Shown here piece by piece: positions 24,134-31,529 of a stretch of DNA of 48,614 nucleotides; position 1 is the stretch's first letter; each line of letters opens with the position of its first letter. The notes under the pieces were generated by a model that was given only the letters and a program-made list of their open reading frames with translations, did not search any database and was not told where the DNA came from. A program made the translations under genes and the position numbers. This DNA comes from Candidatus Alcyoniella australis (GTDB taxonomy: Bacteria; Lernaellota; Lernaellaia; JAVCCG01; Alcyoniellaceae), in the NCBI GenBank assembly GCA_030765605.1, contig JAVCCG010000066.1:1-48614 (forward strand), read 5' to 3'.

Positions 24134-25341
24134 TCCGTGACTAAAATCAGGCCGTGCGGATGGTCGCAGAGGCTGACCAATCCCTGGTCCGTCACCAAGT
24201 AGGTATTCTCCAACCCGGCCGGTCCGATCTGCGGTAAAAAGGCCTTGGGCTCCACCGCGATAATCATTCCCGCTTGCAGCTCGAGTTCCACGCGGTCGGC
24301 GATCACCGGCAGCTCGTCGAGTTCCAGACCCACGCCGTGACCGAAGAATTTGACCCGATTCTCGCCGAATCCCATGAAGCCCGGCGGCTCGCCGACCTGC
24401 TTGGCCCAGGCGTCGACCTCGCAGAAGACATCGGCGCAAGTACGACCCGGACGCGCCGCGGACTCCAGACGTTGCAGCGCCTCGACGCAAAAATCGTGGG
24501 CCGCGCGCAGCTGCGGAGGCGGATCGGCACCGAGAAAGAACGTGCGCGCGTTGTCCGAGTGGTAGCCGTTGTACATCGTCACCATGTCGCTCATAAAGCT
24601 GCTGTCGGCGACGATCGTGTTGCGTCCCGCGCCCGCGGCCACCGAAGGGTAAGGCGCCTCGCCGCCCACCGGGCCGTCGAAGTTGGTCGGGTAACTCGCC
24701 GACGCGCCGGAGACCGCCATGATCAGCGCCAGCTCCTGGCCCATGCGTCGCAGCCGCAGCACGCCGCCGTGCCCCAGCCGTCGCAGCTGGGCCTCGATCA
24801 GCGCCGATAGCTCGAGTTCGCTGATGCCGGGCTTAAGCTGCGTGGGGATGTAGCGTAGCGCGCCCATCGCCTGTTGCGCGGCCCCGCGCAGTTGCTCGAT
24901 CTCCCACTGCGATTTGGTTGCGCGTTGTAGGCGAATGGTCGGGGCCAGGTCCTTGATCTCGACCGTGTCCAGAGCCTTGGCCAGCCGCAGATAGGTCGAT
25001 GCGGGAATCACGTCCAGCGTCAGGCCCGCCGCACCCTGGGTACACAGCTGCGTCAGCTCAGCGGCCAGCGCGCGAAATCCCGGGAACGGTTGGACCTCCA
25101 CCGACGCCTCAAAGGCCGCGCGCTCGCGGCTGGCGCGCACGTAGAACACCGTTGGTCCGGACGCGGGCACCAGCAGCACGCCGTCCTGCAGCGAGCCGCA
25201 GTAGTACAGCAGGTCGCTCTTGTGCTCGATCCAGGCCGCGGCGATCCCCTGGCGCTCGAGGGCCGTTCGCAGGGCGGCCAGGCGCGCGTCGATCTCGCCT
25301 TTGGGCGTGAGAAATTGCTTGTGGCTCTGCGTCAACGGCAA
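24124..25341 (-). CDS. M24-family metallopeptidase (Xaa-Pro aminopeptidase/creatinase-like)
   Basis: The protein is 405 aa from TTG 25341, which has a perfect GGAGG five bases upstream. The frame is open back to 25428, but that would overlap the divergent gene's start and add an unrelated leader. An N-terminal creatinase-like domain (~1-145) is followed by the pita-bread catalytic domain. Metal ligands visible in order are Asp (Val-Ala-Asp-Ser-Ser), Asp (His-Ser-Asp-Asn-Ala-Arg-Thr-Phe), His (Phe-Gly-His-Gly-Val-Gly-Leu), Glu (Val-Glu-Pro-Lys) and Glu (Leu-Glu-Asn-Thr-Tyr). The family mostly cleaves X-Pro bonds in the cytoplasm, and no signal peptide is seen. A four-residue insertion Ser-Ser-Phe-Met between the first ligands is slightly unusual. 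Confidence 0.87.
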   Translation of the reverse strand: MPLTQSHKQFLTPKGEIDARLAALRTALERQGIAAAWIEHKSDLLYYCGSLQDGVLLVPASGPTVFYVRASRERAAFEASVEVQPFPGFRALAAELTQLCTQGAAGLTLDVIPASTYLRLAKALDTVEIKDLAPTIRLQRATKSQWEIEQLRGAAQQAMGALRYIPTQLKPGISELELSALIEAQLRRLGHGGVLRLRRMGQELALIMAVSGASASYPTNFDGPVGGEAPYPSVAAGAGRNTIVADSSFMSDMVTMYNGYHSDNARTFFLGADPPPQLRAAHDFCVEALQRLESAARPGRTCADVFCEVDAWAKQVGEPPGFMGFGENRVKFFGHGVGLELDELPVIADRVELELQAGMIIAVEPKAFLPQIGPAGLENTYLVTDQGLVSLCDHPHGLILVTDYL

Positions 25342-25427
25342 TCGAACCTCCCGGCTGCTTTGTGGCAATCCGTCTCTATGGCGAATATTATAGAATTGTC
25401 GGCAAGGCAACAAACGGAGGTCAACCA

Positions 25428-26090
25428 ATGAAAACCGCTACGCGCCTGCTGTTGGCCCTGGCGATCTGCGCGGCCCTGGCCGCACCCGCCATCGCCAGAA
25501 CAGCCTCCGATCTGACCGCCACGCTGATCGTGCATTCCCAGGAGGGAGGTGCGCACATCTACATCGACGGCCGCTTGCGCGCCAAAATGGACGTCACGTC
25601 CCACGAAATTATTATCGACGGCATTGAGTCCGGCGGGCACAGCCTGCGCATTACCGACTTCACCGAACTCGAGGTCTGGTGGGAAGGCCCGCTGGAGATC
25701 AAGCCGGGCTTCACCGCTCGCGCCGTGGCCGAGCCCGGGCAGTTTACGATCTACAACAAACCGCCGACCCACATTGGGACACGAACTCCGACCCACGAGC
25801 TGCCCAACGATATGGTCGGTTACGTCCAGGTGCGCTCGAACGAGCAGCGACCGCTATCGATCTTCATCGACCTGCAAGACCAGGGGATGGTCGGCCGCGG
25901 CGCGGTGATCGGACCGCTGGACGTGGCCGCGGGCGAGCACTACCTGCGGGCGGTGGACCCGAACACCGGCGGCCTGGTTTGCTCGGGCCTAATCGACGTG
26001 CGACCCGGCGCAACGCTGGTCATCGCGATCTCGCGCGGCGCACCGCTGAGCTCCCCCTCCCGGCCGCGCGCCGTGATCCCTGGATTCTAG
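25428..26090 (+). CDS. secreted PEGA-like protein
   Basis: The protein is 220 aa from ATG 25428, with GGAGG seven bases upstream. A cleavable signal peptide probably ends at Ala-Ile-Ala before Arg-Thr (about residue 23). The mature part has two beta-rich units: the first, Ser-Gln-Glu-Gly-Gly-Ala-His-Ile-Tyr-Ile-Asp-Gly-Arg with Gly-Gly-His-Ser-Leu-Arg, reads like a PEGA domain (small surface beta-domain). The second, Val-Arg-Ser-Asn-Glu-Gln-Arg-Pro-Leu-Ser-Ile-Phe-Ile-Asp with Gly-Glu-His-Tyr-Leu-Arg, is similar. There are no catalytic motifs. It is transcribed divergently from the M24 peptidase and converges on another PEGA protein gene. Confidence 0.7.
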   Translation: MKTATRLLLALAICAALAAPAIARTASDLTATLIVHSQEGGAHIYIDGRLRAKMDVTSHEIIIDGIESGGHSLRITDFTELEVWWEGPLEIKPGFTARAVAEPGQFTIYNKPPTHIGTRTPTHELPNDMVGYVQVRSNEQRPLSIFIDLQDQGMVGRGAVIGPLDVAAGEHYLRAVDPNTGGLVCSGLIDVRPGATLVIAISRGAPLSSPSRPRAVIPGF

Positions 26091-26107
26091 GGCGGCTTAG
26101 AGCCGCC
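26091..26107. terminator. possible bidirectional hairpin between convergent genes
   Basis: GGCGGCT-TAG-AGCCGCC forms a perfect 7-bp stem with a 3-base loop directly after the stop codon of the secreted PEGA protein and before the convergent PEGA gene. No T-tract follows on either strand, so it may be a transcript-stabilising hairpin rather than an intrinsic terminator. Confidence 0.35.
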
Positions 26108-26153
26108 ACGAAACACGCGAAATGATTAGGGTACTACGCGTGTACCGGCTTCC

Positions 26154-27212
26154 TCAGCGATCGAGGTCCTGGTAGATCACGTCGAGGCTGGTGGCTTGGT
26201 CGAGCTTGATGGTGACGAACAGCCGTCGGCCGTGATGCTCGTCAGGAGGACGCAGTTCCAGGCGATGTACGCCGACGGGCAGCTTGACGCTCAGCGGCGT
26301 GACGCCGAGCTGTTCGTCGTCGAGAAAAACATTGCACTGAACGTCCGAGCGCAGCTCGATGGTCCCCTCCCAGCGCATGACCTTCTTCCAGACCCGCCCT
26401 TCCTCGATCTGGACCTCGAAGCTCTCGCGGATGCCCAGGGCATCGTTGCGCAGCTCTACGCTGTGCAGACCGGCTTCGATGTCCTCACGCCACATCGGCG
26501 TGGCGCCGATGAACCGCCCGTCCATCCAGACCTTGACCACCGGCTCGGTCTTGAGCGCGAAGGTGGCTTTGCCCGAGGCGAGCTTGACCTCGATTCGTTT
26601 GCGTTGGTTGGGCTTGAGCGTAAAGGTCGTCAGCTGCGGCTGGTGATCGACCAGCTCCGCGCGCAGGGTGTGCTCCACACCCGCGCTCGTCGATTCGATG
26701 GTCAGCGGAGTCGAGCCGGGCACACGTTTGCCGTCGAGCCAGATCGCTGCGCCCGGCGGCACGCTGATCACCTCGAGCTGTCCGCTGAGCTCGGGCTGGT
26801 CGCCCGACATGTCGAACAACGAGTCGGCCGGACGCCTGCGGTGGAACGAGAACCCCTCGTAGGTGAACGCCGAAAGCCGCAGCCCGGAGAAGTCGGTCTG
26901 CTCCAGAAATCCCGGCTCGCCGCCCTGGGGCAGCAGGTAGAGGCCGGGCTCGCCCTGGGCGTTGCGCCGCACCTCGTAGCTGCCGCGCCGCACCTCGTAG
27001 CGGTCCTCGAGCTGGTCGTGGTCAGTATCGACGTGGATTACCCACACGTACTCGTGGTCGGCCGAGAACTCGATGAACCCGTACTGGTAATCGCTGCCCA
27101 CGTTGCCCGCGAACAGAAACTGGCCCACCGCGTCCTCAATCGAGACCGCGGCCAACGCCGTACCGGCCAACGCCAAGATCAAAATCAACGCGACGGCCAG
27201 CGAACGGTACAT
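26154..27212 (-). CDS. secreted protein with multiple PEGA domains
   Basis: The protein is 352 aa from ATG 27212. An in-frame ATG at 27242 is possible, and the longer open frame upstream overlaps ndk out of frame. The signal peptide ends around Gly-Thr-Ala-Leu-Ala. Residues ~25-130 form an unrecognised N-terminal domain. Three consecutive PEGA-type repeats follow: Val-Pro-Pro-Gly-Ala-Ala-Ile-Trp-Leu-Asp-Gly with Gly-Ser-Thr-Pro-Leu-Thr; Val-Lys-Val-Trp-Met-Asp-Gly with Gly-Ala-Thr-Pro-Met; and Cys-Asn-Val-Phe-Leu-Asp-Asp with Gly-Val-Thr-Pro-Leu, each ending in a Gly-x-His-x-x-Glu/Arg-Leu strand. PEGA domains occur on exported and surface proteins and are thought to mediate binding. The gene lies 83 bases downstream of ndk. 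Confidence 0.82.
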   Translation of the reverse strand: MYRSLAVALILILALAGTALAAVSIEDAVGQFLFAGNVGSDYQYGFIEFSADHEYVWVIHVDTDHDQLEDRYEVRRGSYEVRRNAQGEPGLYLLPQGGEPGFLEQTDFSGLRLSAFTYEGFSFHRRRPADSLFDMSGDQPELSGQLEVISVPPGAAIWLDGKRVPGSTPLTIESTSAGVEHTLRAELVDHQPQLTTFTLKPNQRKRIEVKLASGKATFALKTEPVVKVWMDGRFIGATPMWREDIEAGLHSVELRNDALGIRESFEVQIEEGRVWKKVMRWEGTIELRSDVQCNVFLDDEQLGVTPLSVKLPVGVHRLELRPPDEHHGRRLFVTIKLDQATSLDVIYQDLDR

Positions 27213-27295
27213 TAATAATCCAGGATAGCCAGGGTTTTTCATGATGGTTCGTAACGAAGCGTGCGCCGCAGTAGATCCATCATGAATGACCCAGG

Positions 27296-27715
27296 CTAAA
27301 TGCGTTCCATCGCGTTGAAAAAGTAGCCGGTCTCGAACGCCGCTGTATCCGGGGCGTCCGAGCCGTGCACCGAGTTTTCCGACAGCGACTCGCCGATCTG
27401 GGCGCGCAATGTGCCCGGGGCCGCGTTGGCCGGATTGGTGGCGCCCATGATCTCGCGCCAGCGGACGATGGCGTTCTCGCCCTCGAGAATCAGCGCCACG
27501 ATCGGACCCGAGGCCATGAACTGGCATAGCTCGTCGAAAAACGGCTTGCCGCGATGCACGGCGTAGAAGCCGCCGGCCTGCTCGACCGAGAGCTGCATCA
27601 GCTTCATCGCCCTGAGCCCCAGCCCCTCGGCCTCGATGCGTGAAAGAACGGTGCCCACGTGGCCCGCGGCCACGGCGTTGGGCTTAACGATTGCGAAAGT
27701 CAATTCTGTTGCCAT
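27296..27715 (-). CDS. ndk: nucleoside diphosphate kinase
   Basis: The protein is 139 aa, the usual family length. It transfers the gamma phosphate of ATP to nucleoside diphosphates through a phosphohistidine. Visible signatures are Phe-Ala-Ile-Val-Lys-Pro-Asn-Ala at the N-terminus, Gly-Ala-Thr-Asn-Pro-Ala-Asn-Ala-Ala-Pro-Gly-Thr-Leu-Arg, and Asn-Ser-Val-His-Gly-Ser-Asp with catalytic His117. The start ATG 27715 lies two bases after the stop of korC, so it is the last member of the kor operon. Some positions differ from textbook NDKs (Arg-Gly-Lys-Pro-Phe-Phe-Asp-Glu-Leu) but no key residue is missing. Confidence 0.95.
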   Translation of the reverse strand: MATELTFAIVKPNAVAAGHVGTVLSRIEAEGLGLRAMKLMQLSVEQAGGFYAVHRGKPFFDELCQFMASGPIVALILEGENAIVRWREIMGATNPANAAPGTLRAQIGESLSENSVHGSDAPDTAAFETGYFFNAMERI

Positions 27716-27717
27716 TG

Positions 27718-28266
27718 CTATGCCGCCTTGCGGGCCGCCTCGAAGCCTGCCTCGAGCGCCCGCTTGTTGAGGTCTTCGGTCCCCTTGGGGACGCGGTTGA
27801 GTACAGCCTGTTCGATGGCCTCGCGAGTGACCACGCCGGTGAGCGCGACCAGCGCGCCCAGGGCCACGATGTTTGCCACCATCTGTTTGCCCAATTGGTC
27901 GCGGGCGATGGCCAGGAATGGAATGCAGATCACTTTTTCCCAAGGCCCCTTTGGAATGCCGCCGACCTGATCGGTGTCAAGCAGCAGCGTGCCCGTGGCC
28001 TTGAGGTCGTCGACGTACTTGTTGCAGCTCTCCTGAGTCAGGGCCAGCAGCACGTCGAGGTTTTCGCACTTGGGATAGTCGATGTCCTCCTGGCTGATGA
28101 TCACCTCGCTCTTGCTGGCGCCGCCGCGGGCCTCGGGCCCGTAGCTCTGGGTCTGCACCGCCCGCTTGCCGTCGTACAGCACGGCGGCCTCGGCCAGGAT
28201 GATTCCCGCCAGCACCAACCCCTGTCCACCGGATCCAGCGAGTCGCAGCTCGATTTTTCTCGACAT
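27718..28266 (-). CDS. korC: 2-oxoacid:ferredoxin oxidoreductase, gamma subunit
   Basis: The protein is 182 aa. It has the characteristic N-terminus Leu-Ala-Gly-Ser-Gly-Gly-Gln-Gly-Leu-Val-Leu-Ala-Gly and the segment Gln-Ser-Tyr-Gly-Pro-Glu-Ala-Arg-Gly-Gly-Ala-Ser-Lys-Ser-Glu-Val of gamma subunits of 2-ketoglutarate/2-oxoacid oxidoreductases. This domain helps bind coenzyme A in the heterotetrameric enzyme that decarboxylates a 2-oxoacid to acyl-CoA with reduction of ferredoxin. It follows korB by 47 bases and precedes ndk by two. Kor (2-oxoglutarate) is favoured over Vor by the adjacent malate dehydrogenase, but the substrate is not proven. Confidence 0.93.
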   Translation of the reverse strand: MSRKIELRLAGSGGQGLVLAGIILAEAAVLYDGKRAVQTQSYGPEARGGASKSEVIISQEDIDYPKCENLDVLLALTQESCNKYVDDLKATGTLLLDTDQVGGIPKGPWEKVICIPFLAIARDQLGKQMVANIVALGALVALTGVVTREAIEQAVLNRVPKGTEDLNKRALEAGFEAARKAA

Positions 28267-28313
28267 CGAACGTCTCCTGTTGGGTTCCTATTGCGCTCTG
28301 TTGTTTACACCGT

Positions 28314-29135
28314 TTAAGAGGATGCGCCCCGCGCCTCCTCGATGATCTTGTCGTAGCGTTCGGCGAACTCGGACCGCTCGACATGATGCAGCACGCCGAC
28401 CAGCAGCTTGCCGCGGATGTCCTCGATCGGCAGCTTGTCCGCGGCCTCAACGCTGACCGTCAGATCTTTGTAGCGCGCGATCATCTGCGCCGGCGTGCGC
28501 AGGTTGTTGCGCCGACCGTACTGAGTCGGGCAGTCCTCGAGCACTTCGACCACGCTGAACCCCTTATGTTCGATCGCCTGCTGAATCACGCGATCAAGCA
28601 GCCGCACGTGATAGGTCGTGGATCGGGCGACGAAGGTCGCGCCCGCGGCCTTAGCCAGCTCGGCGAAGTCGAACGGGTCGTTGGGATTGCCCAGCGGCGT
28701 GGTGGTTGACATACGGTTCATCGGCGTGGTCGGGCTCTGCTGACCGCCGGTCATGCCGTAGATCAGGTTGTTGAAGATGATCAGCGTTATGTCCAGGTTG
28801 CGTCGGCAGCCGTGGATGAAGTGGTTGCCGCCGATCGCCACCGCGTCGCCGTCGCCCGAGGTGATGATCACCTTGAGATCGGGCTTGACCAGCTTGAGCC
28901 CGGTGGCAAAGGGGATCGCCCGGCCGTGGGTGGTGTGCAGCGTGTTGACGTCCACGTAGCCCGGCAGTCGGCTGGCGCAGCCGATGCCCGAGACCAGGCA
29001 CAGCTCGTCTTTGGAGAGCTTGAGCCGGTCGATGGCCCGCAGCAGCGCCTTGAGCACTATCCCGTGGCCGCAGCCGGGGCACCAGATGTGGGGCAGGTTC
29101 TCGGTCCGCAGATATTGGTAGTAGTCGAAAGCCAC
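28314..29135 (-). CDS. korB: 2-oxoacid:ferredoxin oxidoreductase, beta subunit (TPP-binding)
   Basis: The protein is 273 aa. Near the N-terminus Trp-Cys-Pro-Gly-Cys-Gly-His-Gly supplies two of the cysteines typical of beta subunits, followed by Gly-Ile-Gly-Cys-Ala-Ser-Arg-Leu-Pro-Gly-Tyr. The thiamine-pyrophosphate/Mg motif reads Gly-Asp-Gly-Asp-Ala-Val-Ala-Ile-Gly-Gly-Asn-His ... Phe-Asn-Asn. Gly-Met-Thr-Gly-Gly-Gln-Gln-Ser-Pro-Thr-Thr-Pro is the classic continuation. It separates the 2-oxoacid substrate carbons together with KorA. Its ATG follows the korA stop by one base. Confidence 0.95.
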   Translation of the reverse strand: MAFDYYQYLRTENLPHIWCPGCGHGIVLKALLRAIDRLKLSKDELCLVSGIGCASRLPGYVDVNTLHTTHGRAIPFATGLKLVKPDLKVIITSGDGDAVAIGGNHFIHGCRRNLDITLIIFNNLIYGMTGGQQSPTTPMNRMSTTTPLGNPNDPFDFAELAKAAGATFVARSTTYHVRLLDRVIQQAIEHKGFSVVEVLEDCPTQYGRRNNLRTPAQMIARYKDLTVSVEAADKLPIEDIRGKLLVGVLHHVERSEFAERYDKIIEEARGASS

Positions 29136-29136
29136 G

Positions 29137-30285
29137 TCAGAAGCTCTCCCTGATCATGCGCTGGATCTGCGAGGGGGTGATGATCTCGCAGTCCACGCGG
29201 TTGATGCGCTTGATTTGGGCCTGTCCCTTGGCCGCCATGGTGACGATCTCGAACAGCTGGCCCATGTTCATCTCGGGGACGATGAAGGTATCGACATTTG
29301 CGGCGAGCTGCTCGATCTCGTCCTGGGGGAAGGGCCAGATCGTCTTGAGCCGGAACAGTCCGACCTTGCGGCCGTTGGCCCGCGCCCGTTTGACCGCGGC
29401 GATGGCCGAACGCGCTACGGCGCCGGCCGCGACCACCACGACCTTGGCGTCGTCGAGGAACCGGCCGTCGTACTCGATGATGTCATGGCGGTTTTTAATC
29501 ACTTTGCGCACGATGCGGCGCTCCTGGCGGCCGATGCTGGTCGGATCGTTGGTCGGGAAACCGCTGTCGTCGTGGTACAGGCCGGTGACGTGAAAACGGT
29601 AGCCCTCGCCAAAGGCGCTGATCGTCGGGATGTCGCCCTCGTAGGGCTGGTAATTGTCCGGGTCGCGCCGCGGGCGGCGGCGGTCGTAGACCTTGAGCTC
29701 GCCGACCACGGGCATGGTGAACGCCTCGCGCATGTGGCCGATGATCTCGTCCGAGAGCAGGATCACCGGCGTGCGGTAGTGCTCGGCAAGATTGAAGGCG
29801 CGCACGGTGAGCTCGAAGCACTCGGTCACCGAAGCGGGGTAGAGCGCGATCGACGGGTGGTCGCCGTGGGTCCCCCAGCGCGCCTGCATGATGTCGCCCT
29901 GGCTCGAGCCGGTGGGAACGCCGGTGCTCGGGCCGCCGCGTTGCACGTCGATGATCACGCAGGGAATCTCGGCGATGCAGCCGTAGCCGATGTTCTCCTG
30001 CATCAGCGAGAAGCCCGGGCCCGAGGTGGCGGTCAGCGACTTGACCCCGCCCAGGCTGGCGCCGAGCACCGAGGCGATGCTGGCGATCTCGTCCTCCATC
30101 TGAATGAAGTGCCCGCCGTTTTGCGGCAGACGGAACGAGAGGATCTCGGCGATCTCGGTCGAGGGAGTGATCGGATAGCCGCCGAAGAAACGGCATCCGG
30201 CGTAGATCGCCGCCTCGGCGCAGGCCTCGTTGCCGCTCATCAGCCGCAGCCCGGGGCTGTAGACCATCGACTCGCGCCAACCCAT
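29137..30285 (-). CDS. korA: 2-oxoacid:ferredoxin oxidoreductase, alpha subunit
   Basis: The protein is 382 aa. It starts with Gly-Asn-Glu-Ala-Cys-Ala-Glu-Ala-Ala and Phe-Gly-Gly-Tyr-Pro-Ile-Thr-Pro-Ser-Thr-Glu-Ile, the pyrimidine-binding signature of alpha subunits, then Ser-Gly-Pro-Gly-Phe-Ser-Leu-Met-Gln-Glu and Gly-Gly-Pro-Ser-Thr-Gly-Val-Pro-Thr. The C-terminal transketolase-like domain (about 260-382) contains Val-Pro-Glu-Met-Asn-Met-Gly-Gln. The gamma domain is not fused here, since korC encodes it separately, so the enzyme is the four-subunit type. The gene is spaced one base from both korD and korB, indicating tight co-translation. Confidence 0.95.
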   Translation of the reverse strand: MGWRESMVYSPGLRLMSGNEACAEAAIYAGCRFFGGYPITPSTEIAEILSFRLPQNGGHFIQMEDEIASIASVLGASLGGVKSLTATSGPGFSLMQENIGYGCIAEIPCVIIDVQRGGPSTGVPTGSSQGDIMQARWGTHGDHPSIALYPASVTECFELTVRAFNLAEHYRTPVILLSDEIIGHMREAFTMPVVGELKVYDRRRPRRDPDNYQPYEGDIPTISAFGEGYRFHVTGLYHDDSGFPTNDPTSIGRQERRIVRKVIKNRHDIIEYDGRFLDDAKVVVVAAGAVARSAIAAVKRARANGRKVGLFRLKTIWPFPQDEIEQLAANVDTFIVPEMNMGQLFEIVTMAAKGQAQIKRINRVDCEIITPSQIQRMIRESF

Positions 30286-30286
30286 C

Positions 30287-30589
30287 TCAGGCCTCCGCTT
30301 TTTTCTCGTCCAGGTCGAACACCGCGATGGCGAAGTCCGGACAGCGCAGCTCGCACATCATGCACTTGGTGCAGGCCGCCAGGTTGACCACCACCACGTG
30401 GGTCTGCCGCAGCTCGAGCACGTTCGCCGGGCAGAACTCGACGCAGATCCCGCAGGCCTTGCAGAAATCCTCGCGAATCTCGATGCGCGGCGGCTTGCGT
30501 TTCTTGTTCTTGGTTTTATTTTTGGGCCGGGGCGCGGCCCGTGCCGCAGGCTTGCCCGCGGCCGCTGGGGCCTGTTTGTCAGTACCCAT
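30287..30589 (-). CDS. korD: 2-oxoacid:ferredoxin oxidoreductase, delta subunit (2x[4Fe-4S] ferredoxin)
   Basis: The protein is 100 aa. The C-terminal 65 residues carry two [4Fe-4S] motifs: Cys-Lys-Ala-Cys-Gly-Ile-Cys-x3-Cys-Pro and Cys-Thr-Lys-Cys-Met-Met-Cys-x3-Cys-Pro. It accepts electrons from the catalytic subunits. A ~35-residue N-terminal extension rich in Ala, Pro, Lys and Arg precedes the first motif, which is unusual for such a short subunit and resembles a flexible basic tail. The start ATG 30589 lies inside the last codons of mdh (11-base overlap). Confidence 0.92.
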   Translation of the reverse strand: MGTDKQAPAAAGKPAARAAPRPKNKTKNKKRKPPRIEIREDFCKACGICVEFCPANVLELRQTHVVVVNLAACTKCMMCELRCPDFAIAVFDLDEKKAEA

Positions 30590-31517
30590 GTTTGTTCAGA
30601 ACCTCCACAAGCTCCCCAACCGCGTCGGCCGAGCGTTGCATCGCGGCCAATTCGTCTTGGTTCAGCTCGATCTCGAAGATCTGTTCCACGCCCTTTCCTC
30701 CGAGCAGGATCGGTACGCCGATGTACAGGCCGTCGATCCCGTACTGCCCGCTGAGCAGCGCGGAACAGGGTATCACGCGTCGACGGTCGTTGATGTAGGC
30801 CGCGGCCATACGCACGGCCGAGGCGCTGGGGGAATAGTAGGCGCTACCGGTCTTGAGCAGCGCGACGATCTCGCCGCCGGCCATCCGGGTGCGCTGAACC
30901 AGGGCCTCGATCCGCTCCGGAGCCAGCAGCGTGGTCAGCGGGATGCCGCCCACCGAGCTCAGCCGCGGCAGGGGCACCATCTGGTCGCCGTGCCCGCCCA
31001 TCACGAACGCCACGATGTCCTCGACGCTGACCTTGAGCTCCATGCCGATAAAGGCGCGGAAACGTGAGGAGTCGAGCAGCCCGGCCATGCCCACCACCCG
31101 GTGGCTGGGGAAGCCCGAGGCCTTGAGCGCCACGTGACACATCGCGTCCAGCGGGTTGGTGACAACGATCACGAACGCGTCGGGGCTGTGCTGCGTGGAG
31201 CTGCGTACAACTTCGGAAACGACCTCGGCGTTGCGCAGCAGCAAGTCGTCGCGGCTCATCCCCGGTTTGCGCGCCAGTCCGGCGGTAACGATGATCACGT
31301 CCGAGTTCGCGGTTTCGGCATAGTCGTTGGTGCCCACCAGCGTAACGTCGATGTCCTCCAGCGGCGCGGTCTCGGTCAGGTCGAGGCACTTGCCCTGGGG
31401 CACGCCCTGGACCACGTCGACCAGCACCACGTCGCCCAGATCTTTGCTCGCCACCCAGTGCGCCGCGGTGGCGCCGACGTTCCCCGCACCGATAATCGTG
31501 ATCTTTGCCCGTCTCAT
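30579..31517 (-). CDS. mdh: NAD-dependent malate dehydrogenase (LDH-like type)
   Basis: The protein is 312 aa. The Rossmann start Ile-Ile-Gly-Ala-Gly-Asn-Val-Gly-Ala-Thr is followed by Val-Asp-Val-Val-Gln-Gly-Val-Pro-Gln-Gly-Lys, where the Asp selects NAD. Substrate arginines occur in Ala-Arg-Lys-Pro-Gly-Met-Ser-Arg-Asp-Asp-Leu (Arg83, Arg89), the malate-type loop rather than the lactate Gln. The catalytic His176 is in Gly-Gly-His-Gly-Asp. It interconverts malate and oxaloacetate. It stands directly upstream of korD in the same operon, an arrangement that fits reductive or oxidative TCA reactions around 2-oxoglutarate. Confidence 0.95.
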   Translation of the reverse strand: MRRAKITIIGAGNVGATAAHWVASKDLGDVVLVDVVQGVPQGKCLDLTETAPLEDIDVTLVGTNDYAETANSDVIIVTAGLARKPGMSRDDLLLRNAEVVSEVVRSSTQHSPDAFVIVVTNPLDAMCHVALKASGFPSHRVVGMAGLLDSSRFRAFIGMELKVSVEDIVAFVMGGHGDQMVPLPRLSSVGGIPLTTLLAPERIEALVQRTRMAGGEIVALLKTGSAYYSPSASAVRMAAAYINDRRRVIPCSALLSGQYGIDGLYIGVPILLGGKGVEQIFEIELNQDELAAMQRSADAVGELVEVLNKHGY

Positions 31518-31529
31518 CTTAAAATCTCC

